Source of the DNA: Acidobacteriota bacterium | GTDB taxonomy: Bacteria > Acidobacteriota > Blastocatellia > Pyrinomonadales > Pyrinomonadaceae | Direction: 5' to 3' | DNA: 64,000 nt | Assembly (NCBI GenBank): GCA_016716435.1 | Contig: JADJWI010000008.1 | Location: forward strand, 496,001 to 560,000 | In this document: positions 45,284 to 52,860 of the stretch, one piece after another | Layout of the letters: every line of letters begins with the position of its first letter | Numbering within the stretch: position 1 is the first letter of the stretch | Notes under the pieces: generated by a model | The model's input: the letters and a program-made list of their open reading frames with translations, nothing else | Database searches by the model: none | Told to the model about the DNA's origin: nothing | Program-made: the position numbers and the translations under genes

Positions 45284-45712
45284 ATGGCGGCTAATAGCCA
45301 ATTTTCTATGGCAGTACATGTTCTCTCGATGCTTGCGGCGTCGCGGGATGAGAACGTGAAGTCGGACTGCATCGCCGGGAGCGTGAATACGAATCCGGTC
45401 GTGATACGAAGGCTATTAGGTCAGCTTGCCCAGGCCGGTTTGGTCGTTTCCCAATCGGGTTCGAATGGCGGCACCCGCCTGGCCAAATGCCCGAACGAGA
45501 TAAATCTTGCGGACGTCTATTCGGCCGTTTCGTGTGGCGAGGTCTTTGCACTTCACGCAAGGGAACCAAACAAGGATTGCCCGGTCGGGCGAAACATCGA
45601 AGCCGTGCTTTGCCATGTTCAAAAGCGGATCGATAGGACGATCGCCGAAACGCTTTCGTCCTACACGCTGGCAAATATATTCGACATGGTCGAAAAGGGA
45701 GCGGCAGCATAA
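45284..45712 (+). CDS. Rrf2-family transcriptional regulator (YwnA-like, not NsrR/IscR type)
   Basis: A 142-residue winged-helix regulator. The N-terminal MAANSQFSMAVHVLSMLA, the recognition helix near VVIRRLLGQLAQAG and the wing SGSNGGTRLAK are typical of Rrf2. The C-terminal half has DCPVGRNIEAVLC, with cysteines at 84, 99 and 110. The C-X5-C-X5-C iron-sulfur pattern of IscR and NsrR is absent, so a thiol-switch or ligand sensor is more likely. It is probably the repressor that binds the TGTAWC-N7-GTTACA palindromes and controls the downstream redox genes. The transcript appears leaderless. Confidence 0.9.
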   Translation: MAANSQFSMAVHVLSMLAASRDENVKSDCIAGSVNTNPVVIRRLLGQLAQAGLVVSQSGSNGGTRLAKCPNEINLADVYSAVSCGEVFALHAREPNKDCPVGRNIEAVLCHVQKRIDRTIAETLSSYTLANIFDMVEKGAAA

Positions 45713-45729
45713 AAATTTTTGCACATATC

Positions 45730-45748
45730 TGTATCAGTAATAGTTACA
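45730..45748. promoter_or_regulatory. 19-bp palindromic operator, copy 2
   Basis: TGTATC-N7-GTTACA, one base different from copies 1 and 3, lies 18 bases after the Rrf2 stop. A weak promoter (TTGCAC at 45719, TACAGT at 45745) could overlap it. It is placed to control the thioredoxin-like and YceI genes downstream. Confidence 0.65.
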
Positions 45749-45788
45749 GTAGTGTTAATTCTTTAACGAGTAAGGGGCAGTATTTTTC

Positions 45789-45926
45789 ATGTTTTGGTGT
45801 TCTTTACAATGCGTATTTGAGAGGGTGATGACGGCTCCGGCCGTTCTGAACCTCTCGTCGGAGGTCGCGAAGGTCTTTCCGATCTTTCTCAAAGCGGCCG
45901 AACTGCTGAACCGGTTCGTTCAATGA
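45789..45926 (+). CDS. possible 45-residue peptide
   Basis: An ATG frame of 45 codons between the second operator and the thioredoxin-like gene. AAGGGG lies 11-12 bases upstream. The predicted peptide has two cysteines near its start (MFWCSLQC) and an amphipathic or hydrophobic helix (VAKVFPIFLKAAELLNRFVQ). It ends 34 bases before the next gene. No family is recognised, and it could be spurious. Confidence 0.35.
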   Translation: MFWCSLQCVFERVMTAPAVLNLSSEVAKVFPIFLKAAELLNRFVQ

Positions 45927-45960
45927 GCCGGGGAAGTACCTGCACCTATGAGGTGTCTAA

Positions 45961-46608
45961 ATGTCATTTAGGTTTACTGAAATAATTGAAAAAGAATATC
46001 TGGACCGGTCGATGAGCTTTGCCGAATATGACGCGCTTGTCGATACGCTGGTAGCGGAGAACCGCACGACGGGCCCGAACCAATTGCAGGCGCTCGTCGA
46101 TTTTACGCGGCTTAATCAGGTTCGAATGCGACGGCTTATGAAGACCGTTTCGCCTGAGGGCGCTTCGGCCGATAAGTTGAGGTCGATAAGCGGACGACAG
46201 GTTTGGCTCGTCATAACCGAAGGCTGGTGCGGCGACGGGGCACAGAATGTTCCGGCGTTAGAGATGCTGGCCGGTGAGTCCTCGAACGTTGAAACGCGGT
46301 ATATTTTACGGGATGAGAATCCGGAGCTTATCGATCGCTTCCTGACCCGCGGCTCGCAATCGATCCCGAAGGTCATTGTTCTTGACCGCGAGACCCGAGT
46401 GGTTCTCGGCAGTTGGGGGCCGCGTCCGGCGGCGGCACAAGAGCTTTTCGACCGACTTAAGTCCGAAGGCGTTGACAAACCGATCATTCTGGAAGAGTTA
46501 CAGCGTTGGTACAACGCGGATAAGGGACGTTCGGTCCAGACTGAAATGGCTGATGTCGCGTGCAAATGCGAGGAATTGGCCGAGCAGAAACTGGCAGTGT
46601 TCGCCTGA
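45961..46608 (+). CDS. thioredoxin-family protein with monothiol WCGDGA motif
   Basis: A 215-residue cytoplasmic protein. The thioredoxin-like fold contains VWLVITEGWCGDGAQNVPAL near residue 80, where the usual CxxC is reduced to a single cysteine, and the cis-proline strand IPKVIVLD near 140. A C-terminal helix carries an extra CKC. This matches the Thioredoxin_9-type group of monothiol proteins. GAGGTG six bases before the ATG supports the start. It is the first clear gene downstream of operator copy 2. Confidence 0.85.
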   Translation: MSFRFTEIIEKEYLDRSMSFAEYDALVDTLVAENRTTGPNQLQALVDFTRLNQVRMRRLMKTVSPEGASADKLRSISGRQVWLVITEGWCGDGAQNVPALEMLAGESSNVETRYILRDENPELIDRFLTRGSQSIPKVIVLDRETRVVLGSWGPRPAAAQELFDRLKSEGVDKPIILEELQRWYNADKGRSVQTEMADVACKCEELAEQKLAVFA

Positions 46609-46654
46609 TCAAAATTTTACTTTCGAATAAAAACACTTGATGAGAGATATCTGA

Positions 46655-47314
46655 ATGAAGATCTTTGCTGTACTTGTAATTGCGCTCGCGTTATTCACGG
46701 CGGCGTGTGAGGACCCGGCGGCCAACAAGCCGCGGGCGACGACCTCGGAACCGACGAACGCTACGTCGTCAAACACGGCCGTAACCGCGGCGACACCTGC
46801 AACAAAGGGCGAGGCACTTGCCTTGAACCCGGAGAATTCCAACGTCGAGTTCGTCGGTTCGAAAGTGACCGGCAAGCACGATGGCGGCTTTGAAAAATTC
46901 ACGGGAACCATCGATCTGGTCAACGGCAAGCCCGAAGAGAGCTCGGTCAGCGTTGATATCGATATGGCCTCGGTCGTGACGGACGCGGCCGGACTGACGG
47001 ATCACCTCAAGACCGGTGATTTTTTTGAGGTCGAGAAGTTCCCGAAATCGACATTTGCTTCGACCAAGATCGTTGCCGACACGGCCAAGGGTGCGAATGC
47101 CTACACGGTCACCGGCGATCTTGAAATGCGCGGCGTTATGAAGTCGATCACATTTCCCGCGACGATCACCGTCTCTGACGCGGACGTTGCGGTCAATGCC
47201 GAGTTTGCGATCAACCGAAAGGATTTTGGCGTTAATTATGCCGGCATGGCTAATGACCTGATCCGCGACGATGTTGTCCTGCGGCTTGATCTGAAGAGCC
47301 CGCGGAAAAAGTAA
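46655..47314 (+). CDS. YceI-family lipoprotein
   Basis: A 219-residue exported protein. A lipobox (LFTAAC, cysteine 18) predicts lipid anchoring, followed by a serine/threonine/alanine-rich spacer. The YceI lipocalin-like domain starts near residue 57 (LNPENSNVEFVGSKVTGKHDGGFEKF) and ends with VVLRLDLKSPRK. Homologues bind long polyprenoid chains such as ubiquinone precursors. It lies 46 bases after the thioredoxin-like gene, on the same strand, and may help handle quinones in the same stress response, which is inference. Confidence 0.92.
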   Translation: MKIFAVLVIALALFTAACEDPAANKPRATTSEPTNATSSNTAVTAATPATKGEALALNPENSNVEFVGSKVTGKHDGGFEKFTGTIDLVNGKPEESSVSVDIDMASVVTDAAGLTDHLKTGDFFEVEKFPKSTFASTKIVADTAKGANAYTVTGDLEMRGVMKSITFPATITVSDADVAVNAEFAINRKDFGVNYAGMANDLIRDDVVLRLDLKSPRKK

Positions 47315-47333
47315 GTAACTTTTTTAGCTTGCT

Positions 47334-47399
47334 GCGGCGTCCGTGCCCCGAAGGTCGTGTTCTGTCTTCTGTCTTCGGACCGGGAAGGCCGGACGCCGC
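47334..47399 (+). promoter_or_regulatory. nested inverted repeat between YceI and MDR genes
   Basis: GCGGCGTCCG (47334-47343) pairs exactly with CGGACGCCGC (47390-47399), and CCGAAG (47348-47353) with CTTCGG (47373-47378) inside it. The gap also contains a tandem TTCTGTC repeat. No run of T follows the outer stem, so it is a structured element or attenuator rather than a plain terminator. It ends 25 bases before the next start codon. Confidence 0.45.
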
Positions 47400-47424
47400 G
47401 GCTGGAATTTTCTGAACGTGCGAA

Positions 47425-48444
47425 ATGAAAGCTTGGGTCATTAACAATTTCGGGATCGACGAGTTAAGCCTCGAGGACCGGCGAGTTCCGGCGATCGGCG
47501 AGAGCGAGGTGCTCGTCAAGTTTCACGCAGCGTCGATAAATTTCCGCGACTTGATGGTAGTTGACGGGACGTACAACCCGAAGATGAAATTGCCGGCGGT
47601 TCCGTTCTCGGATGGAGCGGGCGAGGTGGTCGAGGTTGGGAGCAGCGTTACGAAATGGAAGCCCGGCGATCGGGTGATGCCGATCTTTGCTCAGCATTGG
47701 TTCGACGGCGACCCGGACGCAGAGATACGAAAGACGTCGCTCGGTGCAGGGAGCGATTGGGACGGAACGCTCCGCGAATTCGGTGCGTTTGACGAGAGCG
47801 GCCTTGTCGCAATGCCTTCGCATTTGAGTTATCAAGAAGCGGCGACGCTTCCTTGTGCGGCATTGACGGCCTGGCATTCGCTTGTCGCGTCCGGCGATGT
47901 TAAACCGGGCGAGACGGTCGTCACGCTCGGGACCGGCGGCGTTTCGGTGTTCGCACTTCAATTTGCAAAGGCGGCCGGAGCGCGAGTGATCGCGACATCG
48001 AGCAGCGAGGAAAAGCTCGAGCGGCTCCGCGAACTCGGAGCGGATGAGACGATAAATTATCGCGAGCGTGAGGATTGGGACAAGGCGATCCTCGAAATGA
48101 CCGGCGGCCGCGGGGCCGACCACGTTATCGAGGTCGGGGGTTCGGGCACGCTTCCGCGTTCAATAAACGCGACACGGTTTGGCGGCCACATCGCAATGAT
48201 CGGTGCACTGACCGGTGCGGCTTCGTTCAACCCGACGTCGGTCTTTATGAAGGCCGTTCGCGTGCAGGGAATTTATGTGGGACATCGGCGGATGTTCGAG
48301 GAGATGGCGAGAGCGATCGAGGTTAACCAGCTTCGGCCGGTCGTCGATTCGACATTCGATTTTGGTGAAGTGAAAGCAGCTCTTCATCACATGAAGGACG
48401 GGAAACACTTTGGAAAGGTCGCGGTCGACTTCGACCGAAATTAG
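47425..48444 (+). CDS. zinc-independent MDR-family quinone oxidoreductase-type dehydrogenase
   Basis: A 339-residue cytoplasmic NAD(P)H-dependent reductase. The GroES-like domain (VLVKFHAASINFRDLMVV, PFSDGAGEVVEVG) lacks the zinc-binding GHE/cysteine set of alcohol dehydrogenases. The Rossmann motif is TLGTGGVSVFALQFAKAAGA near residue 170. Such MDR enzymes reduce quinones or alpha,beta-unsaturated carbonyls. It precedes the old yellow enzyme gene by 26 bases and belongs to the Rrf2 redox cluster. Confidence 0.9.
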   Translation: MKAWVINNFGIDELSLEDRRVPAIGESEVLVKFHAASINFRDLMVVDGTYNPKMKLPAVPFSDGAGEVVEVGSSVTKWKPGDRVMPIFAQHWFDGDPDAEIRKTSLGAGSDWDGTLREFGAFDESGLVAMPSHLSYQEAATLPCAALTAWHSLVASGDVKPGETVVTLGTGGVSVFALQFAKAAGARVIATSSSEEKLERLRELGADETINYREREDWDKAILEMTGGRGADHVIEVGGSGTLPRSINATRFGGHIAMIGALTGAASFNPTSVFMKAVRVQGIYVGHRRMFEEMARAIEVNQLRPVVDSTFDFGEVKAALHHMKDGKHFGKVAVDFDRN

Positions 48445-48470
48445 GATCATTAACGAGCATGGGAGGGATT

Positions 48471-49547
48471 ATGAATACACTTTTCGATAAATTACAGATC
48501 GGCAATATTGAACTTAGCAACAGGATCGTTTACGCACCGATGACGCGTAGCCGGGCGGATGACGAAGGCGTTCAGCCGGAATTCGTGGCCGAGTATTACG
48601 GCCAGCGGGCGACTGCCGGACTGCTGATAACCGAGGCGACGAATGTTTCGGCGATGGCGAAAGGCTATGTCCGCACACCGGGGATGTACACCGAGGAGCA
48701 GATCGAATCGTGGCGAACGGTCACGGACCGCGTTCACGCCGAGGGCGGAAAGATCTTTATGCAGATCTTTCATACGGGCAGGATCGCGCTTCCGGATTTT
48801 CTGCCGGCGGGAACAGAGCCGGTCGCACCTTCGGCGGTCGCTGCCGAGGGACAGAACTACACTGACGCGGGGATGAAGGAATTCGTCGTTCCGCGTGAGC
48901 TTGAGATTGAAGAGGTGAAGGCGATCGTTGGCGAATTTGCGACGGCCGCGGGCAATGCGATCAAGGCCGGATTCGACGGCGTTGAGATCCACGGAGCGAA
49001 TGGGTATCTGATCCAACAGTTCCTTTCGACCAACGTGAACCTTCGCACGGATGAATACGGCGGCTCCATCGAGAATCGTTCGAGATTTCTGCTTGAGATC
49101 GTCGATGCGGTCGCGGCTGAGATCGGATGGGAGCGAACGGGCCTTCGGCTTTCGCCGGGCGGCGAGTTCAACGACATCAAAGAAGACTATGCAGAAGAGC
49201 TTTACGACTACGTAATCGATGAATTGAACAAACGAAAGCTCGCCTATCTGCACATCGGCACGTTCGATCAGAATCGAGATTGGCATCCGGTTATTCGGCC
49301 GAAGTACGATGGAATATATTTAGCTGGCGTCGGGTTTGATAAGGAACGCGGCGAGAAAACGCTGGCCGAGGGCGGTGCGGACGCGATAGTCTACGGCAAG
49401 CTGTTCCTCGCGAACCCTGATCTGCCCGAGCGATTCCGCCGCAACGCTCCGCTCAACGAGTGGGACGACAGTACATTTTACACGCCGGGCGAAAAGGGCT
49501 ACACAGATTACCCGACGCTTGAGCAGGCCGCGGCCGCGGGTGAATAG
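48471..49547 (+). CDS. old yellow enzyme-family alkene reductase (NemA-like)
   Basis: A 358-residue FMN enzyme that reduces activated C=C bonds and detoxifies reactive electrophiles. FMN-barrel motifs include IVYAPMTRSRADDEGV near residue 18, the active-site histidine and asparagine in GVEIHGANGYLIQQFLS, and the long LRTDEYGGSIENRSRFLLE stretch. DADAIVYGKLFLANPDLPERF near the end binds FMN phosphate. The ATG at 48471 has GGGAGGG directly upstream. The gene lies between the MDR and SDR genes with gaps of 26 and five bases. Confidence 0.94.
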   Translation: MNTLFDKLQIGNIELSNRIVYAPMTRSRADDEGVQPEFVAEYYGQRATAGLLITEATNVSAMAKGYVRTPGMYTEEQIESWRTVTDRVHAEGGKIFMQIFHTGRIALPDFLPAGTEPVAPSAVAAEGQNYTDAGMKEFVVPRELEIEEVKAIVGEFATAAGNAIKAGFDGVEIHGANGYLIQQFLSTNVNLRTDEYGGSIENRSRFLLEIVDAVAAEIGWERTGLRLSPGGEFNDIKEDYAEELYDYVIDELNKRKLAYLHIGTFDQNRDWHPVIRPKYDGIYLAGVGFDKERGEKTLAEGGADAIVYGKLFLANPDLPERFRRNAPLNEWDDSTFYTPGEKGYTDYPTLEQAAAAGE

Positions 49548-49552
49548 ATAAC

Positions 49553-50392
49553 ATGGAAGATAAGAAAGTTTGGTTCATAACCGGTTGTTCGACAGGCCTC
49601 GGGCGGGACCTCGCGGAGGTCCTGCTCGAGCAAGGCTATCGCGTTGTTGCGACTGCGCGGAAGCTTGATTCGATAAAGGATCTCGCCGAGCGATTTCCGG
49701 AGCTCGCCCGGATCGCCGCACTCGACGTCACCAATCGCGATCAGATCGCGGCGGCTGTTGAAAAGGCGATCGAGGAGTTCGGTCGGATCGACGTGCTGGT
49801 CAACAACGCCGGCTACGGCTTGCTCGGTGCGATCGAGGAACCGAGCGTAGAGCAGATCCGAGCGCAGTTTGATACGAATGTTTTCGGAGCGGTCGACGTG
49901 ATGCGGGCAGTACTGCCGCAGATGCGAGAGCAGAAGAGCGGCCATGTATTAAATATGTCGTCGGTTGCGGGGTTCATCGCGTCCGGTTCGGCCGGGTATT
50001 ATGCAGCGACGAAGTTTGCCCTAGAGGCACTTTCGGAGGCTCTTGCTCAGGAGGCGGGCGATCACGGCATAAGGGTCACGATAGTCGAGCCCGGCCCGTT
50101 TCGAACCGATTTCGGCGGCCGTTCACTTTCGGGGCCGGAAGGGCAGATGCCGGATGTTTATCCCGGAACGCAGCGGTTCCTAGATTATTTTGCAGAGGTT
50201 GATAGAAAGCAGGCCGGCGACCCAAGAAAGGCCGCTCAGGTCATGATCGACGTTGTCGAATCGGACCAGCCGCCGCTTCGGCTGCCGCTCGGGGAGATGT
50301 GCATTACGCGGATCGAGGCCGAGCTTGAAAAGGTTCGAGCGGATATTGCTCCTTGGCGGGCGGCGGGGCTCGACACGGCATTTGAAGAATAA
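49553..50392 (+). CDS. short-chain dehydrogenase/reductase
   Basis: A 279-residue classical SDR. The cofactor motif TGCSTGLG lies at residues 10-17, NNAGYGLL near 85, and the catalytic YYAATK near 150, with a serine (MSSVAG) upstream. Sequence resembles the SDR group that reduces ketones or quinones and is often found next to regulators of stress genes. It follows the old yellow enzyme by five bases. The thioredoxin operator begins 13 bases after its stop. Confidence 0.93.
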   Translation: MEDKKVWFITGCSTGLGRDLAEVLLEQGYRVVATARKLDSIKDLAERFPELARIAALDVTNRDQIAAAVEKAIEEFGRIDVLVNNAGYGLLGAIEEPSVEQIRAQFDTNVFGAVDVMRAVLPQMREQKSGHVLNMSSVAGFIASGSAGYYAATKFALEALSEALAQEAGDHGIRVTIVEPGPFRTDFGGRSLSGPEGQMPDVYPGTQRFLDYFAEVDRKQAGDPRKAAQVMIDVVESDQPPLRLPLGEMCITRIEAELEKVRADIAPWRAAGLDTAFEE

Positions 50393-50396
50393 TGGA

Positions 50397-50425
50397 TTGA
50401 CAACTGTAACAAGAATAGTTACAAT
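50397..50425 (+). promoter_or_regulatory. promoter of the thioredoxin gene
   Basis: TTGACA (50397-50402), a 17-base spacer and TACAAT (50420-50425). The palindromic operator copy 3 fills the spacer and overlaps the -10. A leader of about 70 bases precedes the thioredoxin ATG, which has GGAGAAAAGATA. Confidence 0.78.
50405..50423. promoter_or_regulatory. 19-bp palindromic operator, copy 3
   Basis: TGTAAC-N7-GTTACA, identical in both half-sites to copy 1 and in the same relation to a promoter. Seven-base cores differ between copies, so the palindrome, not a duplicated segment, is what is conserved. Confidence 0.75.
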
Positions 50426-50500
50426 ACGAAGTATTGTTGTTCGGTTCGTTTGCGAGAGCCGGAAACGTTGGCTATAATTCGAGTTTTTGGAGAAAAGATA

Positions 50501-50827
50501 ATGGGAAATTTTGCACACGCAGTTTCAGATACAGAGTTTGAGACAAATGTTTTGGGAGCGGACAAACCGGTCCTCGTGGATTTTTGGGCAGAGTGGTGCG
50601 GGCCGTGCCGGATGATCGCTCCTTCGGTCGAGGCGGTCGCCGAGCAGCTTTCAGGCAAGGCCGGCGTTTACAAGATGAACGTTGACGAGAACCCCGAGGT
50701 GCCGCAGCGTTTCGGTATCCGCGGTATCCCGACGCTGATCGTCTTTAAGGGCGGGCAGGAGCAGGAGCGAATCGTCGGAGCCGTCTCGCAGGAACAGATA
50801 TCAAAGGTCTTGGAAAAGTACGTTTGA
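50501..50827 (+). CDS. trxA: thioredoxin
   Basis: A 108-residue cytoplasmic disulfide reductase. The active site WCGPC lies at residues 33-37 (FWAEWCGPCRM) and the cis-proline in GIPTLIVFK. Length is canonical when starting at 50501; the longer frame lacks family sequence. GGAGAAAAG precedes the start. It sits at the end of the Rrf2 cluster under its own operator, pointing to redox control of its expression. Confidence 0.95.
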   Translation: MGNFAHAVSDTEFETNVLGADKPVLVDFWAEWCGPCRMIAPSVEAVAEQLSGKAGVYKMNVDENPEVPQRFGIRGIPTLIVFKGGQEQERIVGAVSQEQISKVLEKYV

Positions 50828-50848
50828 CGCCCGATAACGTAAGAAAAG

Positions 50849-50875
50849 AATGAGCCGCTCGGTCGGCTCATTTTT
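50849..50875 (+). terminator. intrinsic terminator of the thioredoxin gene
   Basis: ATGAGCCG (50850-50857) pairs with CGGCTCAT (50864-50871), loop CTCGGT, then TTTTT. Confidence 0.85.
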
Positions 50876-50881
50876 GCGCAT

Positions 50882-50925
50882 AAAAATGCCCGAGCCGATC
50901 GTCGTCGGCCCGGGCATCATTTTTG
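50882..50925. terminator. bidirectional terminator, mainly for the FG-GAP protein gene
   Basis: ATGCCCG-A-GCCGA pairs with TCGGC-C-CGGGCAT with one mismatch. A and T runs flank both sides. It lies between the convergent thioredoxin and FG-GAP genes. Confidence 0.8.
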
Positions 50926-50938
50926 TTAGACGAAATGC

Positions 50939-52642
50939 CTAGAAGACAAACGTATTCGCGACCGGGTAGTCGCCGTTCTGTCCCCATTGTGCTGTTGCAG
51001 CACCGCTCGTTGAACCGAGGTACCAGAATGCCGATTGGCCCGCCGTCACGCTTGGCCGCCAAACGCCGGGATCGGTTTTCCCGTCGCCGTCGTAATCGCC
51101 GGGAACCGCGAAGTCGGATGCAGAGGCACCGAATGTTGTGCCGACAGTTGCTCCGTCAGAACTTCGGCGATGCCACCATTGGAGGGTTCCCGCAACGCCT
51201 CGAACAATGGCGAGGTCAGTTTTTCCATCACCGTCATAATCGCCCGCAACGATCGGGTCGCTCGGTGTGCCAAATATCTCGCTCTTGATGCCGTCGGTCG
51301 ATTGCAAGAACCAGAAGAGGCCGTTTCCGCCGCCCGCACTTCGCTGGACAACGAAGTCATTCTTGCCGTCGCCGTCATAATCGCCGGGAGCGACAAAATC
51401 ACCATTCACTCCCCAGGGAACAAACGTGATAGCTCCACCCGGATTGTTTAGCGATCCGCGATAGAACCAGGTGCTCTGCTGGAGCGATGCCGGGCCGGGC
51501 CGATAAACCGCAACGTCCGCTTTGCCGTCACCGTCATAGTCGCCGACGACGCGCGGGTTGTCGCCGGTCTGGCCAAAGTCTTCGATGCGAACGGTGTTGT
51601 TCGAACTCTGTAGGATGTAGAAGAACGCATTGCCGCTCGGCTGGCCGGTACTTACCCCGCGCCAGACGGCTATGTCGGTCTTGTTGTCGCCGTCAAAATC
51701 TGCCGGAACGAAAGCATCGGTCGCGATGCCCCATTCCGCGGTCTGAACGGCCGCGGTCCCGTTCCAATTTATGAACCAGGTGACCTGCCCGCCGGTTCCA
51801 CCGCCAGTGTTTCGGACAAGGGCAAAGTCGGTCTTGCCGTCGCCGTTGAAGTCAACGACGTTCTGGGCAGGAGCAGCGGGCCCGCTGGTCGTGACCGATG
51901 CCCATGTGGTGCCGATGCGGATGCCGTCAACAGAACCCGCTGGATGCGACGAAGCGGAACCCTGACGAATTGCGTACGATCCCGGAGCGATATCAGTCGA
52001 AGCATCCGTTGCCGTGATGGTCGGCGAAGCCGGCTCACCGCCCGGGAGCGCCGGGTTTATGTACATAACGACCGTATCGTTATCCACCCCGTCGACGACC
52101 GTGTATTTCACCACTACCAAATATGTAGTGTTCAGGGCGTATGTATTACCGGTCCAGACGATCGTGTCCGATCCGGTCGCCGCTTTCGAGAGGCCAAATG
52201 CAACACCGTTTGAAGCGTCCCTTCGAGCAAAGACACGGCCTCTGAACGTTGTGCTGATCGGATCCGGGCTGAGGTGAAAGAAGTAACCGCCGCCGAGCGT
52301 CTCCGGTGCGGCTGAAAAGTTGACCAAGAACGCAGCATAAACGGAGCCCGTTGACTGCACGGCAAAGACCTTGTGAGCGTCCTCACCCGAGGTCGTAAAT
52401 CCGACCGCATTTCCGATACCGGAGCTCGGATAATTGGTGTAGGTCAATCCCGGCGAAACGACCGTGAGCGGATTGGTACCCGCTCCGCTATGGGCCGTCC
52501 AGCCATTGTCGGTGAGCAATTGTCCGGCGGTCTGAGGGAAGTCTTCAACCGCAAGCGGCGTCTGCCCTTGGGCAGCAACGGCCGCAAAAATCGCGAACAT
52601 ACCGAAAAGTCCGCGGACTAAAATTGATATCTGATTTTTCAT
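50939..52642 (-). CDS. secreted protein with FG-GAP/VCBS-like repeats
   Basis: A 567-residue exported protein. A signal peptide ends near AAQGQ. Residues 30-250 form a lectin- or laminin-G-like beta domain (GGGYFFHLSPDPISTTFRGR). From about 262 to the end come about six repeats of roughly 45-50 residues with DFDGDGKTDxAVxR and a W-F/Y element, the calcium-binding blade pattern of FG-GAP proteins. The same repeat type ends the sugar dehydrogenase at 60449. It is probably extracellular. The role is unknown. Confidence 0.85.
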   Translation of the reverse strand: MKNQISILVRGLFGMFAIFAAVAAQGQTPLAVEDFPQTAGQLLTDNGWTAHSGAGTNPLTVVSPGLTYTNYPSSGIGNAVGFTTSGEDAHKVFAVQSTGSVYAAFLVNFSAAPETLGGGYFFHLSPDPISTTFRGRVFARRDASNGVAFGLSKAATGSDTIVWTGNTYALNTTYLVVVKYTVVDGVDNDTVVMYINPALPGGEPASPTITATDASTDIAPGSYAIRQGSASSHPAGSVDGIRIGTTWASVTTSGPAAPAQNVVDFNGDGKTDFALVRNTGGGTGGQVTWFINWNGTAAVQTAEWGIATDAFVPADFDGDNKTDIAVWRGVSTGQPSGNAFFYILQSSNNTVRIEDFGQTGDNPRVVGDYDGDGKADVAVYRPGPASLQQSTWFYRGSLNNPGGAITFVPWGVNGDFVAPGDYDGDGKNDFVVQRSAGGGNGLFWFLQSTDGIKSEIFGTPSDPIVAGDYDGDGKTDLAIVRGVAGTLQWWHRRSSDGATVGTTFGASASDFAVPGDYDGDGKTDPGVWRPSVTAGQSAFWYLGSTSGAATAQWGQNGDYPVANTFVF

Positions 52643-52860
52643 ATTTTTCGTACCCCGAAACAGAGTTCACACCGCCCGCATAGCTGAAGCGGACTTACCC
52701 GGACCTCTGTCCGAAAAGGTAAAGGAATTCAAACTGTCTAGAACTTCTCTAATTTCCTACTATTCTACGAATAAATCAATGGCCGAAAGGCAGCACGGTA
52801 AAATAAAATTAACGTGCCTACGGGTCGATTTGGTAAACTGTTGATTCGCGGTACATCTTA

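Noticed and set aside
45284..45712. NsrR or IscR identity for the Rrf2 protein
   Set aside because: The C-X5-C-X5-C iron-sulfur ligand pattern is absent; cysteines 84, 99 and 110 are spaced differently.
52643..52740. Cyclic-di-GMP riboswitch in the FG-GAP gene leader
   Set aside because: The conserved GEMM core and tetraloop-receptor are not present.
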